This document shows, piece by piece, positions 56,412 through 64,000 of a DNA stretch of 64,000 bases. Position 1 is the first letter of the stretch; every line of letters begins with the position of its first letter. Under the pieces are notes generated by a model that saw only the letters and a program-made list of their open reading frames with translations, was not told where the DNA came from and ran no database searches. This DNA is from Chlorops oryzae (lineage: Eukaryota > Arthropoda > Insecta > Diptera > Chloropidae), in assembly GCA_020466095.1 (NCBI GenBank), contig CM035809.1, forward strand, positions 5,620,223 to 5,684,222, read 5' to 3'. A program made the position numbers and the translations under genes.

Positions 56412-57815
56412 GTAATAGAGGCAACTATTTTTTATAAAATTTATTTTAATTTTTTTGAAATGAGTAGATCATATTTCCGTTATGAAGGCTCCTCTGGAAA
56501 ATGGATGATCATTGGGGGGTCAAAAAAAAAAAAAAATATATTGTGTGAGTAAGGATTTTCTAGGTCCAGGTGAAAAAATAATGAGTAGGCATTAGAAAAA
56601 TTAGGTAAATGACTATCCTTCATAGGCAGTTTTATATATAAGAAAGGGTTGTCCTTCAATAGGTGTTCACTAAGATTTGCTATGAAAAACATCAAAACTT
56701 CGGAAACTTGAAAAAATTAACGAGGATAGTTTTCTTCAGGGGTATTTTGAACAAAGGCCTTAAGATCGTCCTTCCATTACATGAACCCTTAGGGGACCAA
56801 CCAAATCAGAATTAATTAGTCTGAATTTGCAATGCTTCTTACATGCGTACAGTGAAGATATTTTCCTCAATATAAAGAAAATTTTATATTGAAGATTCGG
56901 CGGACTCGGACCAAGATGTAAAGAAAATATGGTAAAATTCTATCCAATCTCGAGAGACTTTCGAACACGGAAAAACCTTCCAAGTAAAGTTTTCGCATAA
57001 TGACATGAACCAATTATTTTTTCATATCTTTCACAGGGTAAAGTCCTTTAAAAACTCCTTATTTTGTAGATTTTCAGAGTTTTGTAGGTTCAGAGAAATT
57101 CATTCCCTATGTTCCGCGAGCAGGAAAAAGACAACTTTTATATTTTTTTATTTCAATCGTATTGATTTTATCCATTTAAATGCACAAATACACTTCCTAA
57201 GATTGATATTGATACGTCCATATAATGTTGACAGCAATCTAACCGCAGAAAATTGTTTCCTGCGTGCTATGAATATTTTTATTTTGTCTTTACTTTAGGT
57301 AATAGCTAGCTTCCCTGCAGTGATTGGGAGTAAGATCTACTAAAAGGGCGAAATTCTGGGCTGATCCACTAGACTAGCCAGAATATTTAAGGAGTCTTTG
57401 GTACTTAATTATTATATAGAATTGTCCTATATTTGGTGCACTCTTGGAGTAAATAAATGTTGTAGTGGGTTGTTTTTTAATGACAGACCAATTTTGATAC
57501 TGAAAATGATGAGAAAATATGACTGATATATTTGTGGCTATTCCTAGGCTAGTTGAAGAGCAGTCGGACTGCAGATAGGGTAGATATACAACTTTTCTCT
57601 AGCATTCCACTAGCTGTTGTTTATATTAAATAAATCTTTTAACGCCCGACGGGAGCCTTATTTAAGTATAAAATTGAACATATTATTTAGTCAAAATTTA
57701 GAGAAGGTCCCGACACTTTGCTGAGGCAGAATGAAGGGCTTAGGAAATTTTAAAATTTGTTCTGAAATCTTATAGTCTGACGATTCGAGGCATTTTCTTT
57801 CTCGATACAAATATT
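56412..57815. other. Non-coding DNA, probably intron
   Basis: AT-rich with no supported feature. Confidence 0.4.
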
Positions 57816-57986
57816 AGGGGTATTCACAAAGGCGTGTTAAAAACGTTGGAAAGTCGGAAAATCGGAAAAATGCGACTTCTTAAAAAATTTTTAATTTTTT
57901 TTTTGATTCTTGCTCAACTTTTTAAGCAGTTAAAATTTTCCAATTTTCCGACTATCGCATTTTCCGACGCCTTTGTGAATACCCCT
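57816..57986. mobile_element. MITE of the GGGGTATTCACAAAG family, 171 bp
   Basis: The ends AGGGGTATTCACAAAGGCG and CGCCTTTGTGAATACCCCT are perfect inverted repeats. Flanking ATT on both sides is a possible 3-bp duplication, which would fit a PIF/Harbinger type. A second copy is at 42621-42750. Confidence 0.85.
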
Positions 57987-60366
57987 ATTGACAAAAAAAA
58001 AAGAAGTCACCACTCTCTTTCCTAGGAATTCGTCGGTATTGAAGGGGCCTTTTCGCATTAGGGGGTCCTTTGCCGGAAAATAAAAGTGTGACCAAGAAAA
58101 GGTTATTCTTGCGTATGCAAAGGAGTTCCTCCTCAATTCGAAGCCCCTTCCAGAAGTCCTGACCTGGGGGAATCCCCCTCTTGTCGGCAGGGCTTTTTGG
58201 TGCTTATATTTTTCTACTAAGAATTTATAAAGAAACATTTACAAAAATCAACGATGGCACTTGAAAGCTTCTCTCTTCCCTTCGACACTTTAACAGATAA
58301 ACTGCATTCCTCTAATAACACACCAAATATGCCACCTGACAGTCGTTCTATCCAAAAAAGTCTTAGAAATTTCTATAAAGCTTTTCCTAAGCTACCATAT
58401 ATATCCATCCCTTCTACAAAAGTCCGTTCAAATATGCCGCGCACGCGTAGATGAGCTCTCGAAAAAGGGCAGTGAATGGAAATAAAAATTTAAAAAAAAT
58501 GAAATTCCGTCACCACGAAAAGGCAATCGACGAAACGTGAGCGGTGAAAGTTTTTACTATAAATTTTAATAAAAAAACAAAATTCAACTAAAATATGAAA
58601 TAAAAATTTTCCAAATCCAAATTTGCATATCGCTCCCCACACACATGCCGGTAAAAACGCTTGCCCGCCGACGTCAGCGGGTGCCACTCCCGGGTATTAT
58701 TTATTTGTTTATCTCATCAATTCAATAAAATTTCAATAAAATTAAATAAATTTAACAAAAATTCACATAAAACAAGGCAAAAAATGGGAGTGAACAGTTA
58801 ATTACATGAGGTAATTGCAGAGGGTTTTTTTTTGTTGATATTTTCAATTATTTTCGATTGCGGATTCGTCTTTAAATCCAATCAGAAAATTCAATTTATC
58901 GAAATTTATTTATCTTTTCATTTATTTTTGTGAGACTTTGATTTATTCTCGAACATTTTGCGCCTCATTAAATGATTTAAAAACAGTGAAGAGTAAACAA
59001 ATTTCTTTAAAAGACAATATTTTTATATTTTTTTCTTACCTTTTTTTTTGCATGGAAAAAGTTCGAAAATTTGATAAATACTCGTAAAATACAACGTTTT
59101 ATTATGCGATCACACCATGCATACAGTTAAGTTCAAGAAAATAGAGGTGTAAGGAGAATAAATAATGTAAAGGAAAGTACAGTGAAGGGCAGCTATGACA
59201 GCTATGGTCAGTGACTAATGGATAAAGGAGTGCGCTTATAAAAGTAGATTGAATTCTTATAATATTCGGAAGAAATGATTCGATTGATGAGATGATTTTC
59301 CCGCCAAATTTTCCATCCTATTATGTAAAAAAAAAATCCTTTTTGTCCCGTTTTCTATAAAAGTTGTTTTTCCTCATCTGCTCCTTCTGCTATCCTTGAC
59401 TTTCAGTGGAGCACAGGGCTTCTTCTTTAAGAAATAGTGCCGCAAAATGCCCTTTAAGTACTTCAAGTGGATTCCAGTTCCAGAACTAAATCGAAGAAAT
59501 CCCTCAGAATCCTGAAAAAATCCCTCAGTCTGGTAGTAGGTACTGCATTGTGGAAATATTTCTTTGAAAAATTGTCCACATCTGAAAGCTTTCCTCTTTA
59601 GAAATAAAAAATCAGAACTTTTTTTCACCTTAGAGGTACCTACTCTGATGTTCGCATGATTATCTACGACGAGACATCTTAATTTAAAATGCATTTCTAT
59701 TTTATTGATCATAGCTGTAAACGCGATCAATCTTTTGAAGAGTGTTAAACAAAAACACGAAAAAGCCAGGTGCGCCATGTTTTCGGTGCAAAAATTACAA
59801 AAATAAAATTCTCTTTTATACAGTTTTTTGTGTTATTTTTTTCTCGCAATGGCTATAGAAAATGTGTACAGATATTTTTTTTCATGCCCCAGCAAAGTTG
59901 TTTTTTAAAAGCAAATGACCTATTTTTAGTCCTGTTTGCGCTTTAGATAAAAAAAATATTTTTGACGAGGCGAATTTTCTCGAAGCACATTCAGAAAAAT
60001 TTTGTGCCAACCCTACTCGTGTTGTTCATAGAAAGATACTCGTGAGTTTAAAAAATAGGTTAATTTATATTCGTTAGTAAGGACGTCCACAAATTAGCTC
60101 AATCTCTAATAACTCTTGATTGATCTCAACACATTTTTGGGTCTAGATCTTCGTTAACATTGTCCTTCTACAAGGCTTATTGAACGATTTCGAACTCATT
60201 ATTAACACCATCTCGTTATACAGGGTGTCCCGTCTCAAAATAATTTTCTTTTTAGGGTCAATAGAGGATATCCTGATGAACAGAAAACCGTATGGTAATC
60301 GTATAAATTAACTCAAAAAGTATACATAGTATAGTGCCTTGTAAAAACTATAGGTACAGCTAAGAG
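57987..60366. other. Non-coding DNA
   Basis: AT-rich with a GC-richer patch at 58610-58690. A 134-codon open frame on the minus strand (59374-59778) was noticed but has no recognisable domain and no splice context. Confidence 0.4.
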
Positions 60367-61108
60367 TTAAGGGGGTCTTCTCATTGAAAACCCGTTTTTT
60401 GGACCCTTTTTAAAAAAAATCTTATTTGAAAACGCAAAGAATAATTGAAAACTTTTTTTATTTATTGTATTACAAAAGGTTCAAAGTAAATAAAAAATGT
60501 TTTTTTGCCTCGATACGTGGGCTGTTCAAAAAGTAATGAGACTTCAAAGTTGGTGGTGAAAAAAAAAGGTGCCGTCACGGCGGCCACGATTCCGGGTCTC
60601 CGGAGCGTCCGAAATGGAAAAAAAACGGGGTTATAATCAGTATAGATGTAATTCTCGGGTGAACCTCAAGCTTAATTTTGTGATTTTTTTTTGACAAAAT
60701 GGCGGCCATTCAAAAAAAAATTTCAATTTCGGGCTTTTTCTTTGTAGTTTAGTGTAAAAAAAAAAATAGTAAAAAATTTTTTAAAATTATGGTCGAGGTT
60801 CACCCGAGAATGGTGACAATTCTGCGTCGATTCCACTTTGTTTCATGAAAATCGGATCAGTTGAACTGGAGATATCATGGCCGCCAGTTCGAAAAACGTG
60901 GTTTCGAGATAAACGCGTTTAAAGTTTGAAGCAACGCAAAAATTACTCGTTTTAGCGCAGATCTTGCTCGACAAAGAAGGCTATATCCTCTAAACTATTT
61001 CGAATTTCAAAAAATCCTTTTAGGGGCATATTCACAACTACCCAAGCTATAAATAAATGCAAAAAAAAAGTCGAAAAAAAAAGTTGCTCAATGAGAAGAC
61101 CCCCTTAA
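60367..61108. mobile_element. TTAA-flanked TIR element, 742 bp (copy 2)
   Basis: TTAA at 60367-60370 and 61105-61108 around the same GGGGGTCTTCTCATTGA inverted ends as copy 1, in the same orientation. Only a handful of base differences and homopolymer length changes separate the two copies. Confidence 0.93.
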
Positions 61109-62901
61109 GGTTTCCAGAAGACTTAGTAAAACAAAACTTGAGTTCGTTTGAAAAACCTAATTTTCCTTAGGCAAAATCACAAAGTATCACATATCGCACC
61201 CCGACAACTAAAGAGACACAACTCAAAAGTTGCCATTTTTCAGAAAACGCGATAAACAAAATGCATTGCAGTGTCAATCAAAGCAAGAAGAAAGGCATTA
61301 CGGCTTTTTTTCGGCCTTTTATAATAGGAAAAACGGAATGGAATTTTTCCTGCAGGTAGACAGGTAACTTAGGAACAAGATCCACATCATAACTCAAAAT
61401 TCAAAGATTTTGAGTTGTGTCGCATTAGTTGCCAGGGTGCGATATGTACTACAAATTTGAAGGAAATTTCGCGGGTATTTGCTCAAAAATAAGAAAAATA
61501 TGTGTACATATGACATCTTCTATACAAAAATTACCGCCAAAGACAGAAAATGCAAAAAAAAAAAAATCAAAAATTTTCGCTTTAGTAGCCAAAATATCAA
61601 TGAAACTGTAAATTAACTAGAGAACCCTTTTATATACTTAAAAATTCCAGACAATTAGGTGCAAACCTGCATATCATTTCTTTTCAGCAACTACTGCTAA
61701 TTCATTTTTTCCCATAAAACTTCGAAGGGGTACATTTTCAATCCATATAAGGTAAAAAACATTCATCATGAAGCCTCTACCGACCCTCTATTATAAAGAA
61801 AACCACTTTAGTACGAAACACCCTGTATTCTTCTTGTCTTTTGAATTTTAGATTCCGGGTTTAAATATAGTTACGATCATGCCATTATGAAAACACTTCA
61901 AAAAACGAAAAACTGGGCCTAAATCCAATAGTTGAGTTTTCAAATTTATGATAATGAAACCACATTTCCGTGTACCTATTTTTAACAGACGAAAGACAAG
62001 TTACCAAAATCGTATATTTTTACGGCAATTTACAAACAAGTCCAGTGACATTAAAACTGTTAAAATTCCTCAAACCTTTAGAAGAAATATCTATGACCTT
62101 GCGAAATATTTTTCCATAAATTCTTACAAAAGAGAGAATGTGTTAGTCATTTCAAAAATATTTGCTATCTTCGACGACTAAAAATGGGCATTCCAAAAAA
62201 AAAAAAAGAAATGCTCTAATTTATTCCTGGTATAAACCCCTTGCATATAAATTTGGGATGTTACTCACGGAAGCTTCACAGTGTGAAACCAGAAGAGAAT
62301 TTTTTTTTTTTTAAATTTCTCAACAAAAATTTCGTTCACGTAAAGGCAAAGGTTGATTGGTGTGGTCATGCAGCTTTTCTGAATTTTTAATTTATCAATA
62401 AATTTGATTGAATTCGCGATTTTTTCTTTCTGAAATCAAAAAGTTTAGCTGAACTTGGTTTATATTTGAAATTTGTTTTTTTTTGTTTCCTTTTTTCTGA
62501 GACTCATTAAAATTAACCTTCTTCATTTTATATCGATCGGATGGATTTTTTTTTGTTTCTTTTTGACTTGAAAGATTTAATTTATTTGTTTTTAAAATGA
62601 AAGACAATTTGAGGGGAGTTTAAACGACTTTCTCAAGATTTCGAAACCACTTTTTTTTTTTTTTTGGTAGGACCAGTTGGACTCATTTGGAGAGTCTCTT
62701 GAAGAGGCTGCTCTCGTGACTACTACACTTAGTACTTAATATTAAATGGAAAATTTGAAAGCCAATTATTATTAACATATTTACATCAGAATCTGTCGTA
62801 ACATAACTTAACTGTTTTCCGAGATAAACTTAATTTGAAAATTCTTAGCCATGCAATTTTAAATAAGTAATTTGATTCCATAAACGAAGTAGTCATTTTA
62901 T
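61109..62901. other. Non-coding DNA
   Basis: AT-rich with no supported feature. Confidence 0.4.
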
Positions 62902-63125
62902 CAGGGGGGGTCACAGAATCCGATAGCTGTCGGAATTGGAATTTCAGTCGACTGAATTTTCATATATATTTCATAGACAGCCGGATAAAATAGGGCTCTG
63001 TGCAATTAAGAACCGATAATAGTTCCGATTTAAAACCAAAAAGAACAAAATTTATAATTTCTGTATGAAATTACGATCGGTTTTCATTCTGATTCCGACA
63101 GCTGTCGGATTCTGTGACACCCCTG
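62902..63125. mobile_element. TIR element with CAGGGG ends, 224 bp
   Basis: The ends pair over more than 30 bp: TCACAGAATCCGATAGCTG at 62911-62929, and CAGCTGTCGGATTCTGTGA at 63098-63116, continuing to CAGGGG / CCCCTG. Each arm is itself partly palindromic (CCGACAGCTGTCGG). A target duplication was not secured (AT on both sides). Confidence 0.8.
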
Positions 63126-63903
63126 ATTCAGGGATAAAGAAAATTTTATTGATTTCTTTATAGATTTATTTATTAACTCAGTTGCTCAGAAAATATAAAT
63201 CAATCAGCTTACAACTAGTATTATATGTATATAAAATATAAAGTTTAAAAGCGTTCGAACTTATCCTTCGAAAATACGTCTAAATGTTGCATGAGACAAA
63301 ATATGTTTTTTTTTGGTTATGAAGCCGAAGATTATAAATAGGCCGACCATTCCGAATACGAAAGCCGATCATTCCGTCGGACACTATTTTTGACTAACAA
63401 GATTTTAAAGATAAAAAAATAGCATGAGACAAAAGATGTTTTGTGAGTACTGAAAACATTAGAGAAATTATAGCATGAGACAAAAGATGTTCCTAAAGTA
63501 AAGAGATTCGAAATAATAAGGGTTGAAAGAACTTAAATTGAAATGTCTCGACATTAATGAATGGTAAATACAGCTGCTCAGACTTAACTTCACTAACGTT
63601 TTTAAAATCCAATAACAAAATAAATATCTTTTACCAGAAACTTGCTTTCAAATTGCTTTCGACTTAAAGCAATTTATGTCGAAAATTCATTGTTTTTGTT
63701 ACTCTTACGAGAAGAATCAACTAAATCGAGTTTCAGCTTCAGTAAATAAAATACTTTTAAGCCAAAAATTATATTGGTACATACATAATAGGTACATGCT
63801 ATTTTAATAAATTGAAAATTCTTCAGGCATAACAGTCGCGTCGAGCAAGCTGTCGGCACTGAAATCGATTCATATGTGACTAAAATCACAAGCATCGCAA
63901 ATA
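63126..63903. other. Non-coding DNA upstream of the tRNA
   Basis: Holds three copies of a CATGAGACAAAAGATGTT word (near 63291, 63423 and 63473), otherwise AT-rich. Confidence 0.5.
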
Positions 63904-63976
63904 GCCCGGCTAGCTCAGTCGGTAGAGCATGAGACTCTTAATCTCAGGGTCGTGGGTTCGAGCCCCACGTTGGGCG
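63904..63976 (+). tRNA. tRNA-Lys (anticodon CTT)
   Basis: A 73-base gene with a full cloverleaf: acceptor GCCCGGC/GTTGGGC (two G-T wobbles), D stem GCTC/GAGC, anticodon stem TGAGA/TCTCA with loop CTCTTAA (anticodon CTT, reads AAG), T stem GTGGG/CCCAC with loop TTCGAGC, discriminator G. There is no intron and no encoded CCA, as usual in eukaryotes. A-box TAGCTCAGTCGG and B-box GGTTCGAGCCC are intact. It appears functional. Confidence 0.98.
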
Positions 63977-63981
63977 AGTTC

Positions 63982-63987
63982 TTTTTT
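63982..63987 (+). terminator. Pol III terminator of tRNA-Lys
   Basis: A run of six T starts five bases after the tRNA 3' end, the normal Pol III stop signal. Confidence 0.9.
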
Positions 63988-64000
63988 AATTTTTTTTTTT

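Noticed and set aside
59374..59778. A 134-codon minus-strand open frame
   Set aside because: No recognisable domain, no splice sites or promoter, and frames of this size arise by chance in this window.
1..64000. CRISPR arrays, bacterial operons, prophage
   Set aside because: None seen; all repeats are eukaryotic satellites or transposons and the gene has introns.

Overview
Organism. The window looks like nuclear DNA of a higher fly (Cyclorrhapha). It is AT-rich, its exons are sparse and bounded by GT-AG junctions, it holds a dense mixture of short inverted-repeat transposons and LINE/SINE copies, and it ends in a perfect eukaryotic tRNA-Lys(CTT). The intron sizes and transposon load suggest a non-melanogaster fly such as a tephritid; that is inference only. 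No bacterial, plasmid or viral genes are seen. Main gene. One multi-exon gene on the + strand can be read from 21964 to 41730. Twelve exons join with matching splice phases into 906 open codons that carry, in order, a LysM domain, a GRAM domain and the conserved linker regions of the OXR1/NCOA7 family. This is the fly gene mustard (mtd). The C-terminal TLDc domain is not in the window and should lie beyond 64000. Upstream candidate exons at 3021-3092 and 15362-15465, a candidate alternative last exon at 42911-43072, and a candidate alternative promoter and first exon at 55659-56411 suggest a gene with several starts and ends, but these are less certain. Layout. 1-15 kb: intergenic or 5' intronic DNA with several inverted-repeat (TIR) elements. 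15-21.5 kb: a TIR element with a tRNA-like body, three short TA-flanked elements, and two arrays of AACTT-type repeats facing each other. 21.5-41.7 kb: the mtd coding exons, whose introns hold a SINE split by a TIR element, two elements full of ATCGATA motifs, a hAT-type element, a GAGTC-type satellite of about 0.87 kb, a 0.6 kb pure TC tract, a LINE remnant and a 120-bp tandem repeat. 41.7-64 kb: no certain coding exon, two nearly identical 740-bp TTAA-flanked elements, a LINE tail with target duplication, and the tRNA. How it fits together. The window is essentially one large regulatory and intronic locus of an oxidation-resistance/innate-immunity gene, heavily colonised by non-autonomous transposons. 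Most elements could be delimited by their inverted repeats and target duplications (TA, TTAA, 8-bp, or 11-12 bp for LINE/SINE). The least conventional signal is that the TIR elements at 15552-16124 and 23044-24141 each carry internal tRNA-like, B-box-containing modules, the second one having landed inside the tRNA head of a SINE.
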